DNA of 64,000 nt from Providencia rettgeri (GCF_023205015.1 NZ_CP096258.1:4340001-4404000), one strand, 5' to 3'; counted from the stretch's first letter, positions 9,526-19,194 are shown. Numbers and translations are program-made. Notes: generated from the letters alone by a model not told the origin.

Positions 9526-10705
9526 AAAAGATATTTTTTTTTGGTATATTATCTCAAGCATTATAACGTTAATATTATTCCGAAACTCAGTCACAACCAT
9601 TGTCGGATCATGGTTAGCCAATGTAATAATCATATTAACCTCAATATTTTTACCATACTTTATCTTAAGTTTTATTAAAGATAAATATAAAATAATTCAC
9701 GCCTATGTTTTCATTCTTTTTATTTTAACTATAGCTAGTATATTGAAAAATGATTCATTTTTACAACCTATTATAGGTTTCTTCAATTTAGCATCCGCAT
9801 TATCTTTTTTTGTATCCGCATTTTATATTTTTAAAGATAAAAACAAATTTATTAAAAAAATAATTAGACTATTTGTTATAATATCTTTAATTAACTCAGC
9901 TGGAGCTTTTATACAAGTTTTTATATCAATTGATATATTTGGCCTAATTAATAATAGTGTTTACACTAATATAGAGCTAATGAAAACAGGAAATATACAA
10001 GTAAGAGCGATATCTTTCATATCATCACCTCAATCCCTTTCATTAACATTGAGTATTGCTTGTATTCTTTGTTTACGTTTCAATCCATTTGAAAATAAAA
10101 ATAAAAACAGTCTATCGTTTATAATATGCCTTTTAGGTGGGATTTTAACTATAAGTAAAGCTTTTTACCTTCCATTATGTATATTTTTCTTTCTTGAGAT
10201 GATTCTTAAAAAGAATATAAAAGTTATTATCGTTTCCATTCCAATCTTGTTGATTTTATTCATGTCAACATTTACAGAAAGGATCGTTGAAGGCTTTTCG
10301 ACAATTTTTAACATTTCAGAATACTCCGCTTATGAGCACTGGATTAATGGCTTAAAAGAAATGGATAATATATCTAACTTTTTATTTGGTAAAGGAGTTG
10401 GGTATTACTCTAGGGGGTTTCAATTGTTATCAGGAAATGATGAATCAGTTCTTTCTGTAGAAAGTTTCATAATACAATTATTTTCAGAAGCAGGATTAAT
10501 TATAACGTTGCTCTTCATCATAATAATCTATATCTCACTAAAATTATCTTTTAAGAAAGACTATCGATGGGGTTTATTACAATTATCAATTTTAAGCGTA
10601 GGCCTTTTTACACCAGCCATATATGGATTTGTGGTTGGGTTCCAATATTATTTCATATTACTAGTGCCATTTTATTTAAATAATCAACAAGGAATAACTC
10701 GTTGA
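9518..10705 (+). CDS. wzy: O-antigen/polysaccharide polymerase, Wzy
   Basis: A 395-aa integral membrane protein with about 10-12 hydrophobic segments and a larger polar loop towards the C-terminal third (near FGKGVGYYSRGFQ), a usual Wzy layout. It should polymerise repeat units in the periplasm. Wzy proteins are poorly conserved, so the call depends on topology and position after wzx. The overlap with the following transferase gene (ATGA at 10702) supports co-transcription. Confidence 0.68.
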   Translation: MIKKDIFFWYIISSIITLILFRNSVTTIVGSWLANVIIILTSIFLPYFILSFIKDKYKIIHAYVFILFILTIASILKNDSFLQPIIGFFNLASALSFFVSAFYIFKDKNKFIKKIIRLFVIISLINSAGAFIQVFISIDIFGLINNSVYTNIELMKTGNIQVRAISFISSPQSLSLTLSIACILCLRFNPFENKNKNSLSFIICLLGGILTISKAFYLPLCIFFFLEMILKKNIKVIIVSIPILLILFMSTFTERIVEGFSTIFNISEYSAYEHWINGLKEMDNISNFLFGKGVGYYSRGFQLLSGNDESVLSVESFIIQLFSEAGLIITLLFIIIIYISLKLSFKKDYRWGLLQLSILSVGLFTPAIYGFVVGFQYYFILLVPFYLNNQQGITR

Positions 10706-12189
10706 AAACTCTTGTTTACAATCCTGATGGGATCATAAGTCCTCTCCTACTAAGTGTTTTAAAAGAACTAACTGAAGAAGATGGTGAATTATATCATTTC
10801 GTTTGTAATGGTTTTTTTAATGGCTGCTCATATAATTTAACTGGTAATAAAGCAGTGTGTGCTTATTGTCAAAAAAAAAGGAGGCTAATCGAAAAAAATC
10901 TTCAGTTTAAGTCTAATGATTATTTTGAATTAGAAGCATCTAGCTATGAAACAAGTATAAAAGACTATGACTATCCCAATTTTTATAATTTTTCATCTTT
11001 GACTAATATAAAAATTGATGATATTGATTTAGGCTATGCTACTCTTTCTACTGTTGTGAATGATTTCAGAGAATATAAAGTTGAGAAGTATAACTCCAAG
11101 CAAAGAGAAATCACAAAAAAAATTCTCAAATCTGCATACTCCTACTACGATATTTCAAATTCCTTATTAGATAATATAAAACCAGATAAAGTTATAATAT
11201 TCAATGGCCGATTGGTTTCAACCCGACCTTTATTAAGGCTATGTAATGTCCTATCTATACCATGCTATGTATATGAAATTTGTGGAACTGGTGATAAAGT
11301 TAATATATTTAAGAATGTTTTACCACATGATTCATCAGCCTACTTTAAGAAGGCAACTGAATACTATAATAACTTAGAATCAGAATCTGCAATTAAAAAA
11401 GCCAATTCATTTTATCACAATAAAAGAACTGGTATTAATAAAACTGACTTAGTTTATACCGATAAACAAGATCATAAACAATTTAACTTAAGAATACCTA
11501 AAAATAAAAAAATCATTTCTTTTTTTAATAGTTCACCAGATGAATTGATTGGTATCGGTAATGAATATGCTATTGGCTTATTTCCTAGTCAAGCAATAGC
11601 TATTGAAGAAACTATCAAAAATACATGTCAAGCCAATATTCACTTTTTTCTTAGAATACACCCAAATTTAGAAGGCGTGAATTCTGATGATGTTAAAGAA
11701 CTTTTATCTTTGAAAAATAAATATAGTAATTTATCAGTAATCGAACCAGAATCATCAGTGAGTTCATATTTACTCTTAGATTCTTCTGATGCTATAGTTA
11801 CTTTTGGTTCAAGCATAGGTGTAGAAGCAACTTTTCACGGTAAAACATCTATCTTATTAAATCATGCAATATGGGATGAATTCGATATTGCATACATACC
11901 AAAAGATAAAAATACCTTCTTCAATATGTGCAAAGATACTCTCACACCTAAACCTAAAGAAAACACATATCCCATAGCTTTATATTTACTTGAATATGGT
12001 GAAAAATTGAAATATTATTCAGGCAGTTATAAATATGGAGCTTTAGTCAACAACAAATCTGTAGAACCTTCTTTTTTTTATAAATTATCATATTTAATTT
12101 ATAAGTTTCACATTCAATTAATATCAAAAAATAAAATTCAATATAGAAAATTAAAAGCTAAAATTTCAAAATACTTTAGTTTTCTTTAA
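10702..12189 (+). CDS. GT-B glycosyltransferase resembling capsule CMP-sugar transferases
   Basis: A 495-aa soluble protein. Its C-terminal half shows a pattern seen in KpsC/KpsS-like and sialyl-type transferases: RIHPNL (about 315-320), then SSYLLLDSSDAIVTFGSSI followed by GVEATFHGKTS (about 353-382). In such GT-B enzymes the HP and the S/E-rich loop bind a CMP-activated sugar. Because the cluster makes a CMP-nonulosonate, this is the best candidate for the enzyme that adds it to the repeat unit. The N-terminal half has a Cys cluster (CSYN...CAYCQKK) that could bind metal. The family call is by resemblance only. Confidence 0.55.
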   Translation: MKTLVYNPDGIISPLLLSVLKELTEEDGELYHFVCNGFFNGCSYNLTGNKAVCAYCQKKRRLIEKNLQFKSNDYFELEASSYETSIKDYDYPNFYNFSSLTNIKIDDIDLGYATLSTVVNDFREYKVEKYNSKQREITKKILKSAYSYYDISNSLLDNIKPDKVIIFNGRLVSTRPLLRLCNVLSIPCYVYEICGTGDKVNIFKNVLPHDSSAYFKKATEYYNNLESESAIKKANSFYHNKRTGINKTDLVYTDKQDHKQFNLRIPKNKKIISFFNSSPDELIGIGNEYAIGLFPSQAIAIEETIKNTCQANIHFFLRIHPNLEGVNSDDVKELLSLKNKYSNLSVIEPESSVSSYLLLDSSDAIVTFGSSIGVEATFHGKTSILLNHAIWDEFDIAYIPKDKNTFFNMCKDTLTPKPKENTYPIALYLLEYGEKLKYYSGSYKYGALVNNKSVEPSFFYKLSYLIYKFHIQLISKNKIQYRKLKAKISKYFSFL

Positions 12190-12230
12190 TTATTCTTAGT
12201 TTCAGTTTTTAAAATCCAACTGGAGATACA

Positions 12231-13046
12231 ATGTTTTTTTCTGTTCTTCTTTCCGTCTATAAAAATGAAAATCCTAATTACTTCGATGAAGCAATGAGAA
12301 GTATATATGACAATCAAAGCTTAAAACCGACAGAAATCGTATTGGTACTAGATGGCCCTTTAACTAATAATTTATACTATTCAATTAATAACTGGGAAAA
12401 AAAACTGAGCCACATTCTGAAAGTGGTTTCTCTCCCTAATAATGTCGGATTAGGGAAAGCATTAAATATAGGTATAGAATATTGTACTTATGATTGGATT
12501 TTTAGAATGGATACCGATGATATTAGTTTACCATGTAGGTTTGAAAAACAAGTAAACTTTATACTTGAAAATCCTACTATATCTTTACTAAGTACAAGTA
12601 TAGAAGAATTTGATGAGTCTATGACGCTGTCGCTTGGTTGTCGACAGTTACCTGATTCTTTATATGATATAAAAAAGCTAATTAAAAGTAGAAGTCCTTT
12701 CAATCATGTCTCTGTTGCTTTCAAAAAAAATGCTGTTATAGCTGTTGGAGGATATCAACACCACTTATATATGGAAGACTATAATTTATGGATCAGAATG
12801 ATTTCATCTGGATGTAACGCTGCCAATATAAATGAAACATTAGTTAATGTTCGCTCTGGAACATCTATGATCAAACGTAGAAAGGGAATTATCTATATTA
12901 AAAGTGAATTTAAATTAGCAAAGTTGAAAATAAAGTATAATATTGACAACCAATTTTCTGCGTATTCTATATTTATAATTCGTAGTACTGCCAGGTTATT
13001 ACCTTCGTATCTATTAGCCAAAATTTATAGCCAACTTAGAGTATAA
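12231..13046 (+). CDS. Glycosyltransferase family 2
   Basis: GT-A fold transferase of 271 aa with a typical N-terminus (SVLLSVYKNENP) and a metal-binding DxD in RMDTDDISLP (about 92-101), followed by the acceptor-side segment MEDYNLWIRM. It likely adds one sugar of the repeat unit at the cytoplasmic face. Only two transferases are visible in the cluster, so with an initiating WecA-type enzyme encoded elsewhere the repeat unit would be short, about three sugars. A 41-nt gap separates it from the preceding gene. Confidence 0.8.
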   Translation: MFFSVLLSVYKNENPNYFDEAMRSIYDNQSLKPTEIVLVLDGPLTNNLYYSINNWEKKLSHILKVVSLPNNVGLGKALNIGIEYCTYDWIFRMDTDDISLPCRFEKQVNFILENPTISLLSTSIEEFDESMTLSLGCRQLPDSLYDIKKLIKSRSPFNHVSVAFKKNAVIAVGGYQHHLYMEDYNLWIRMISSGCNAANINETLVNVRSGTSMIKRRKGIIYIKSEFKLAKLKIKYNIDNQFSAYSIFIIRSTARLLPSYLLAKIYSQLRV

Positions 13047-13148
13047 CAAGCCAAAAGACTAGATTTTAACTCTCACATATTATTAGCAATAACAGTTGGT
13101 TCAACATGAGTTATATTCCCTTAAACTAATCGTAGAATATATTGTATT

Positions 13149-14294
13149 ATGAAACTTATTCCTTTAACTATTCTAGCTCTAACGGTTTTAACGGGCTGCA
13201 CCGTCACCCCCGGCGCCTATATATCAACCTCAGGCAAAAATGTGGTTGATACTGGTGACCGTGATATTACTAAATTAGTTGATATCTACCCAATTTCGCC
13301 AAAATTGTTGGATGATATGTACACCGCACCCACCATTGCCAAACCCAATGCGCAGTTAGAAAAGCAACTGACTCACTATGAATATCGCGTGGGTGCTGGT
13401 GATGTATTAACCATTACAGTTTGGGACCACCCTGAACTGACCATCCCTGCGGGTTCATACCGTAGTGCGCAAGACTCCGGTAACTGGGTACATTCCGATG
13501 GCACCATCTACTACCCATATATTGGTAAAGTCAAAGTGATCGGTAAAACCGTTACTGAAATCCGTACCTTAATCAGCAACCGCTTAGCCACCTATATTGA
13601 ATCCCCACAAGTGGATGTCAGTATTGCCGCCTTCCGCTCACAAAAAATGTATGTGTCGGGTGAAGTGGCAAAACCGGGTACATTGCCTATCACTAACGTT
13701 CCACTGACTATCTTAGAAGCTTTTAATAATGCCGGTGGCTTAACCGAAAAAGCCGATTGGGATAATGTGGTGCTTACCCGTAATGGCAAAGAAATCAAAG
13801 TGTCATTACAAGATTTAGTTCAGTATGGGGATTTAACCCAAAACTACCTGATGCTGCCGGGTGACGTACTGTATGTACCACGTAATGATAGCCAGAAAGT
13901 ATTTGTGATGGGTGAAGTCGGCCAACCAACTACTCTTACCATTGACCGTGCAGGTATGAGTATTACTGAGGCCCTAAGCAAAGCAAGCGGGATAGACCAA
14001 ACAACGGCTAATGCAACGGGTGTATTCGTTATCCGGCCAATTAAAAACCAGCCAGCAGCAGATAAAGAACTGGAAGCTCTGTTACCGAAAAAAATGGCGG
14101 CGGTCTATCAGTTAGACTTATCGGATGCCACCTCACTCGTGATGGGTACTGAATTTAAACTACAGCCTTATGACTTAGTGTATGTTACCGCAGCACCTGT
14201 GGTACGTTGGAACCGTCTAATCACTCAGTTATTACCAACTATCGCTTCATATAATCAATTAACCGAAGGTACCAAGCGTATTCACGACTGGTAA
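13149..14294 (+). CDS. wza: Polysaccharide export outer-membrane lipoprotein Wza
   Basis: Wza forms the octameric outer-membrane channel for capsule or high-molecular-weight polysaccharide. The protein has a lipoprotein signal peptide with lipobox LTGC (Cys at about residue 17), then the polysaccharide export domain (YRVGAGDVLTITVWDHPEL) and repeated SLBB-type domains. Length (381 aa) matches E. coli Wza. The base composition is clearly more GC-rich than in the upstream genes, which marks the start of the conserved export block. Wzb starts 6 nt after its stop. Confidence 0.92.
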   Translation: MKLIPLTILALTVLTGCTVTPGAYISTSGKNVVDTGDRDITKLVDIYPISPKLLDDMYTAPTIAKPNAQLEKQLTHYEYRVGAGDVLTITVWDHPELTIPAGSYRSAQDSGNWVHSDGTIYYPYIGKVKVIGKTVTEIRTLISNRLATYIESPQVDVSIAAFRSQKMYVSGEVAKPGTLPITNVPLTILEAFNNAGGLTEKADWDNVVLTRNGKEIKVSLQDLVQYGDLTQNYLMLPGDVLYVPRNDSQKVFVMGEVGQPTTLTIDRAGMSITEALSKASGIDQTTANATGVFVIRPIKNQPAADKELEALLPKKMAAVYQLDLSDATSLVMGTEFKLQPYDLVYVTAAPVVRWNRLITQLLPTIASYNQLTEGTKRIHDW

Positions 14295-14299
14295 TCGAT

Positions 14300-14728
14300 A
14301 TGTTTAATAATATTCTCGTTGTTTGTATGGGAAATATCTGTCGCTCTCCTACGGGGGAGCGTTTATTGCAACACTATTTTCCCAAAAAAACGGTTCATTC
14401 TGCGGGCATTATCGCCAAAAATGACATGCCAGCTTATGACAGTGCCATTCGGATTGCCGAGCAACATAACCTTTCCCTTGAAAACCATCAATCACGTCGC
14501 TTAACTAGCGAATTATGTAATAAAGCAGACTTAATCCTAGTGATGGAAAACGAACATATTGCTAAAATCCACCAACAGTTTCCTGAAACTCGCGGCAAAG
14601 TGATGTTATTTGGGCAATGGATCAATAAAACCGAAATCCCTGATCCGCACAAACGCAGCGATGAAATGTTTGAACATGTTTACCAGTTGATGAAAAAAGC
14701 CTCGATGACTTGGCAAGGCAAAATTTAA
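14300..14728 (+). CDS. wzb: Low-molecular-weight protein tyrosine phosphatase Wzb
   Basis: Cytoplasmic phosphatase that dephosphorylates the tyrosine kinase Wzc. The P-loop signature VCMGNICRS (C-x5-R, near the N-terminus) and the downstream catalytic aspartate in IPDPHKRS are both present. Length 142 aa is normal. The gene sits between wza and wzc as in other Wzy-dependent export clusters. Confidence 0.92.
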   Translation: MFNNILVVCMGNICRSPTGERLLQHYFPKKTVHSAGIIAKNDMPAYDSAIRIAEQHNLSLENHQSRRLTSELCNKADLILVMENEHIAKIHQQFPETRGKVMLFGQWINKTEIPDPHKRSDEMFEHVYQLMKKASMTWQGKI

Positions 14729-14763
14729 TTTAATTTATTGGATGACTTAACATTTAACCTATT

Positions 14764-16842
14764 ATGAACACAACAAAAAATAGCTCCCCTGCCTCAGATG
14801 AAATCGATCTGCTCGCTCTGTTTAAAGTTTTGAAATCCAATACCATTAAAATTGGGTTTTTTACCGTATTTTTTGCCGCTGTTGCGGTGTCATATAGTCT
14901 ATTGGCAACACCAATTTACCAAGCCAATGCGACCTTACAGTATGACAAATTAGGTCAGGTTTCATTACTTGACCAAATGAGTGATGTCATGCCATTTGGT
15001 AACAGCAATAACCAAGTCGACTCTGAAATTGAAGTCATCAAGTCCCGCATGGTGTTAGGCAAAACCGTTGCAGACCTGAACCTAGACACTCAAGCAGCCC
15101 CTGAAGGCTTTGTCAGTAAATTACTGGGTGAAGTGGCTCCCGTTCATATTGCCCTATTTCAGTTACCTGAAAACTTAATTGGCCAGCCATTGACCCTGAC
15201 GTATTTAGGGGATAACAATTATTCCCTCAATGTAGATGGCCAAGTTTTGCAAGGCAAAGTGGGTGAAGCGCTCAAACAAGGTGAAATTAACTTATTAATT
15301 TCCAGTTTTGCGGCTGAAACTGGCGAAGAGTTTTCGTTAATCAAAAATGCCCGTTATTCCACCATTGAAGACTTACGCAATACCCTAACCATCGCGGAAG
15401 TTGGCAAAGGTACCGGTATTATCAGCTTAGCCATTAAAGGGGCGGATCAAGCTGAGAATGTTAAAATTCTTAACAGTGTTATCCAAAACTATGTTGACCA
15501 AAATACCGAACGTAAAAAAGAAGTCACAAACAATACGCTCGTATTCTTAGATGGCTACTTACCGACTATTAAAAAGAAATTAGATAACTACGAAAACCAG
15601 CTCAATGCCTTTCGCAAAAAGAATGAATCCATTGACCTCTCTTTAGAAGCTAAAGCCGCTCTCGACAGTGCATTACAAGTCGAAGAAAAACTTAATGAAC
15701 TGACCTTTAAAGAGGTCGAGATTCAGCAGCTATATACTCGTAACCACCCGGCTTATCAGTCCCTATTAGATAAACGCCAACAACTGTTACGTGAGAAAGA
15801 AAAAATCAGCAAAAACATTCAAAAATTACCAAATACCCAACAAGAAATCGTCCGTTTAACCCGTGATGTTGAAGCTGAACAAGCGATTTACGCTCAATTA
15901 GTGGCTAAGCAGCAGGAACTTAGCGTATTGAATTCCGGTATTACGGCGGATGTACGTATTATTGACTCCGCAGAATCACAACCAAACGCGGTGGCGCCAA
16001 AAAAATCACTGATTGTTGTTCTTGCCACTATCCTTGGCTTTATTATCGGCTGCGCATATGTGATTGCCCGCGAGTTCTTTAATAATAAAATTAAAAGCAC
16101 GGAAGATATCGATGCATTGGGTGTCAATGTGTATGCCACTATCCCTTTCTCTTCTTATGAGAAAAAACTCATTGAAGCCGGCAATAAGAGCCCATTAGCG
16201 ATAGAAAATCCAGCGGATACCGCCGTGGAAGCCATCCGCTCACTGCGTACCAGTGTGTACTTCTCGGTGATGAACCAAGGTAACAACCTGGTGATGGTCA
16301 CCAGTGCGTCACCGGGTGTTGGGAAAAGCTTTGTGACCTACAATATGGCGGTGGTACTGGCTAACGCAGGTAAGAAAGTGTTGTTAATCGATACCGACTT
16401 GCGTAAAGGCCGTTTGCACAAAGCCTTTGGGTTAAACAATAAAGCGGGCTTATCTGACTACTTATCACAGCAAAGCTTAGAATCACCGACCATTCATGCG
16501 AACGTGATTGAAAATCTTGATGTGATTTGCCGCGGTAAAAACGTCACTCACTCTTCTGAGTTATTAATGGGTGAGCGCTTTAAGCAGTTACTGGATAAAG
16601 TCAAAAACCAATACGACATTGTGGTGATCGATACCGCACCAATTTTAGCGATTACTGACTCCGCGATTATTGGTAAATATGTCGGTACTTCATTGTTAAT
16701 TGCTTTCTATGGTGTGAATACCGTAAAAGATGTTGATTTATCACTAAAACGCTTTAAGCAAAATGATATCGACATTACGGGTGTGATCCTAAATGGTATC
16801 GATGCAAGGTCTGACGACTATAACTACCATTACGAATATTAA
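14764..16842 (+). CDS. wzc: Tyrosine autokinase / chain-length regulator Wzc
   Basis: Inner-membrane polysaccharide co-polymerase with a C-terminal BY-kinase domain, controlling chain length and export. An N-terminal Wzz domain with a first membrane segment (about 31-52) is followed by a long periplasmic coiled region and a second membrane segment (about 418-440). The kinase has Walker A SASPGVGKS (514-522), Walker A' LLIDTD (540-545) and Walker B VVIDTAP (from 620). The C-terminus carries a tyrosine cluster (YNYHYEY) that is the autophosphorylation tail. At 692 aa it is slightly shorter than E. coli Wzc. Confidence 0.92.
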   Translation: MNTTKNSSPASDEIDLLALFKVLKSNTIKIGFFTVFFAAVAVSYSLLATPIYQANATLQYDKLGQVSLLDQMSDVMPFGNSNNQVDSEIEVIKSRMVLGKTVADLNLDTQAAPEGFVSKLLGEVAPVHIALFQLPENLIGQPLTLTYLGDNNYSLNVDGQVLQGKVGEALKQGEINLLISSFAAETGEEFSLIKNARYSTIEDLRNTLTIAEVGKGTGIISLAIKGADQAENVKILNSVIQNYVDQNTERKKEVTNNTLVFLDGYLPTIKKKLDNYENQLNAFRKKNESIDLSLEAKAALDSALQVEEKLNELTFKEVEIQQLYTRNHPAYQSLLDKRQQLLREKEKISKNIQKLPNTQQEIVRLTRDVEAEQAIYAQLVAKQQELSVLNSGITADVRIIDSAESQPNAVAPKKSLIVVLATILGFIIGCAYVIAREFFNNKIKSTEDIDALGVNVYATIPFSSYEKKLIEAGNKSPLAIENPADTAVEAIRSLRTSVYFSVMNQGNNLVMVTSASPGVGKSFVTYNMAVVLANAGKKVLLIDTDLRKGRLHKAFGLNNKAGLSDYLSQQSLESPTIHANVIENLDVICRGKNVTHSSELLMGERFKQLLDKVKNQYDIVVIDTAPILAITDSAIIGKYVGTSLLIAFYGVNTVKDVDLSLKRFKQNDIDITGVILNGIDARSDDYNYHYEY

Positions 16843-16859
16843 AACTCAGGAATATTGCG

Positions 16860-17885
16860 ATGCATAATCAACAAGTTCTTGTCACTGGTGGCCTTGGCTA
16901 CATTGGTAGCCACACCTGTGTGCAGATGATCCAGCAAGGGATGCAGCCAGTTATTTTAGATAACTTGCATAATGCCAACCTTGAAGTGCTTAACCGTATT
17001 GAAGCTATCACAGGTGTTAAGCCAGTTTTTTACCAAGGTGATGTGCGTGATGGGCAAATTTTAGCGTCTATTTTTGCTAATCATCAAATCCAGTCAGTGA
17101 TCCACTTTGCTGGCTTAAAAGCCGTTGGTGAGTCAGTTGAAAAACCGATTGAATACTATGATGTTAATGTCAATGGCACATTGGTATTAGTCGAAAGCAT
17201 GAAAAAAGCGGGTGTTAAGAGCCTGATTTTTAGTTCTTCAGCGACCGTATATGGTGACCCTGAAGAGGTACCATTAACAGAAAACTCCAAAGTCGGTGGG
17301 ACTACCAACCCATACGGAACCAGTAAGTATATGGTTGAACGTATCCTTTCAGATTTATATATTGCGGAAGATGACTGGTCACTGACATTACTACGTTACT
17401 TTAACCCTGTTGGTGCACACCCATCGGGCACTATGGGTGAAGACCCGCAAGGTATTCCAAATAACTTGGCACCGTTTGTTTCCCAAGTCGCTGTAGGCCG
17501 CCGCCCACAAGTGATGGTATTTGGTAATGATTACCCAACACCGGATGGTACTGGTGTGCGTGACTATATTCACGTAATGGATTTGGCTGATGGCCATATT
17601 GCCGCGCTGAATAAAGTTAGCCAGCAAGCAGGTTTACATGTTTACAATCTTGGTACAGGAACTGGCACAAGTGTACTGGAAATTATTACCGCTTTTGAAA
17701 AAGCGGCAGGTAAGCCAATTAAATATGAGATTGTAGCAAGGCGCCCCGGTGATATTGCGGAATGCTGGTCTAGCCCAGACAAAGCATTCAAAGACCTAGG
17801 TTGGAAAGCGCGGTATTCTATTCAAGATATGGTGAATGATAGCTGGCGTTGGCAGTCCATGAACCCTAATGGTTATAACAGCTAA
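16860..17885 (+). CDS. galE: UDP-glucose 4-epimerase GalE
   Basis: Interconverts UDP-Glc/UDP-Gal and possibly UDP-GlcNAc/UDP-GalNAc. NAD-binding motif VTGGLGYIGSHT is at the N-terminus, SSSATVYG follows, and the catalytic YGTSK is at about 149-153. Its position 17 nt after wzc and before a strong terminator makes it the last gene of the polysaccharide operon; it probably supplies Gal or GalNAc for the repeat unit or the LPS core. Confidence 0.92.
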   Translation: MHNQQVLVTGGLGYIGSHTCVQMIQQGMQPVILDNLHNANLEVLNRIEAITGVKPVFYQGDVRDGQILASIFANHQIQSVIHFAGLKAVGESVEKPIEYYDVNVNGTLVLVESMKKAGVKSLIFSSSATVYGDPEEVPLTENSKVGGTTNPYGTSKYMVERILSDLYIAEDDWSLTLLRYFNPVGAHPSGTMGEDPQGIPNNLAPFVSQVAVGRRPQVMVFGNDYPTPDGTGVRDYIHVMDLADGHIAALNKVSQQAGLHVYNLGTGTGTSVLEIITAFEKAAGKPIKYEIVARRPGDIAECWSSPDKAFKDLGWKARYSIQDMVNDSWRWQSMNPNGYNS

Positions 17886-17905
17886 CCTCAACGAGTTATT
17901 TCACA

Positions 17906-17937
17906 AACGAGCCTGTATGGCTCGTTTTTTGTTTTTA
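17906..17937 (+). terminator. Rho-independent terminator after galE
   Basis: Stem AACGAGCC (17906-17913) pairs with GGCTCGTT (17919-17926) around a 5-nt loop and is followed by a T-rich run to 17936. It closes the polysaccharide operon. Confidence 0.9.
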
Positions 17938-18044
17938 GGGGGCAAATAAATTTTATGACACATATAAAAGTTCCACATGAAAACAAAGCCATTTGCGCGT
18001 AAACTCTTCCCATCATTTATTATCACAAATATCAACTTAACGTT

Positions 18045-18548
18045 ATGCCACACATTGTTTTATTCGAACCAGAAATACCGCCAAATACTGGCAATATCAT
18101 TCGCCTTTGTGCCAATACTGGCTTTGATTTACATCTTATTCACCCGCTTGGGTTTACATGGGATGATAAACGCCTACGCCGTGCAGGGTTAGACTATAGC
18201 GAATTTGCCGATATCAAACACCATCATGATTATTTTGCTTTTTTAAAAAGTGAAGGGCTGAACCCTGATAATAACCAATCTGAAAGCGGTGCCCGTGTGT
18301 TTGCCTTAACGACTAAAGGTAAGCCAAGTCATAGTAATGTTAGCTATCAAGAAAATGATTATTTGATGTTTGGTCCTGAAACCCGAGGGCTGCCGCCTTA
18401 TGTGCTAGATAACATGCCAATAGAGCAAAAAATTCGTATTCCGATGTTGGCAGATAGCCGCAGTATGAATTTATCCAACTCTGTGGCAGTGGTTGTGTTT
18501 GAAGCATGGAGGCAGTTGGGGTATGCAGGGGCGCTGCTAAAGGACTAG
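18045..18548 (+). CDS. trmL: tRNA (cytidine/uridine-2'-O-)-methyltransferase TrmL
   Basis: SPOUT-class methyltransferase (formerly YibK) that methylates the wobble 2'-OH of tRNA-Leu. The N-terminus MPHIVLFEPEIPPNTGNI, the LMFGPETRGLP segment and the knot region with SMNLSNSVAVVV are hallmark TrmL sequences. Length 167 aa is slightly longer than the E. coli protein. It marks the right-hand border of O-antigen clusters in this group. Confidence 0.93.
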   Translation: MPHIVLFEPEIPPNTGNIIRLCANTGFDLHLIHPLGFTWDDKRLRRAGLDYSEFADIKHHHDYFAFLKSEGLNPDNNQSESGARVFALTTKGKPSHSNVSYQENDYLMFGPETRGLPPYVLDNMPIEQKIRIPMLADSRSMNLSNSVAVVVFEAWRQLGYAGALLKD

Positions 18549-18577
18549 ACTATAAAAGGAGCTCAGTTTGAGTTCCT

Positions 18578-18952
18578 TTAGTTTGAATCAATAAAAAAAT
18601 GCTCTCCACCAATTAATGGGATCAACCTTGCGAGTACACCATCAAGAACCCCCTCATCAGCAACTACCCCAAACTTCATACTTCTATCTTTCCAAGATAG
18701 TGTTTGAATAAGGTTTGCCGCAGCAACACACGGAGTATCAAGATTATTTATCCTTACTTCTGTTATGTGCTCTCTAATGCTTGTGCTAATAGGACAACAA
18801 ATTACCAAGCCTGATTTTTTATTATATTCCACACTGGATAAAACGAGTGCAAGCCGATATTTTCCTATTTCTTTTCCTATTTCTTTTCCTTTCGTTGGGT
18901 CAAAATCTAACCAAATAATATCATTTCGCCTTGGTATGTAACCTTTACTCAT
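18578..18952 (-). CDS. mazF: MazF/PemK-family toxin with a 4-residue duplication
   Basis: Endoribonuclease toxin of the MazF/CcdB fold. The typical first strand and loop (GDIIW-type start, LDFDPTKG) and the conserved LALVLS are present. An exact 12-nt tandem duplication (18864-18875 and 18876-18887) repeats the residues GKEI in the loop between strands 1 and 2, lengthening it by four residues relative to MazF. The loop arginine (KYR) is retained. The ATG overlaps the antitoxin stop (ATGA), the classic antitoxin-toxin coupling. Whether the extended loop leaves the toxin active is unknown. Confidence 0.85.
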   Translation of the reverse strand: MSKGYIPRRNDIIWLDFDPTKGKEIGKEIGKYRLALVLSSVEYNKKSGLVICCPISTSIREHITEVRINNLDTPCVAAANLIQTLSWKDRSMKFGVVADEGVLDGVLARLIPLIGGEHFFIDSN

Positions 18953-19194
18953 TCACCAATTTCCATATCATTAATTTGAGCAAGTTCATCTGAATGACTA
19001 TTATATTCATTCATATTGTCAAGCAAATAAGCTTCAGAAAACATCCTTATCTTCTTTTTGGGAGAAAGAACCAGATTACCGTTATTAACAGAAATATCAA
19101 GACGTTGGCCAACCTCAATACCTAATTGTTTTAAGATAGCTGATGGGATAACAATGCCTTGGCTATTTCCCCATTTTTTTATAGCAACGCTCAT
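18949..19194 (-). CDS. mazE: MazE-family antitoxin (AbrB/SpoVT-type)
   Basis: Swapped-hairpin AbrB DNA-binding domain (AIKKWGNSQGIVIPSAILKQ, residues 4-23), followed by an acidic C-terminal tail (about residues 50-81) that would wrap the toxin. I chose the ATG at 19194 over the upstream in-frame ATG at 19248 because GGGGTAAGAGA precedes it and the domain starts immediately after. A palindrome upstream (19253-19269) is a likely autoregulatory operator. Confidence 0.85.
   Translation of the reverse strand: MSVAIKKWGNSQGIVIPSAILKQLGIEVGQRLDISVNNGNLVLSPKKKIRMFSEAYLLDNMNEYNSHSDELAQINDMEIGE

Noticed and set aside
17977..18192. 71-aa frame upstream of trmL
   Set aside because: It overlaps the well-supported trmL start in another frame and has no family resemblance.
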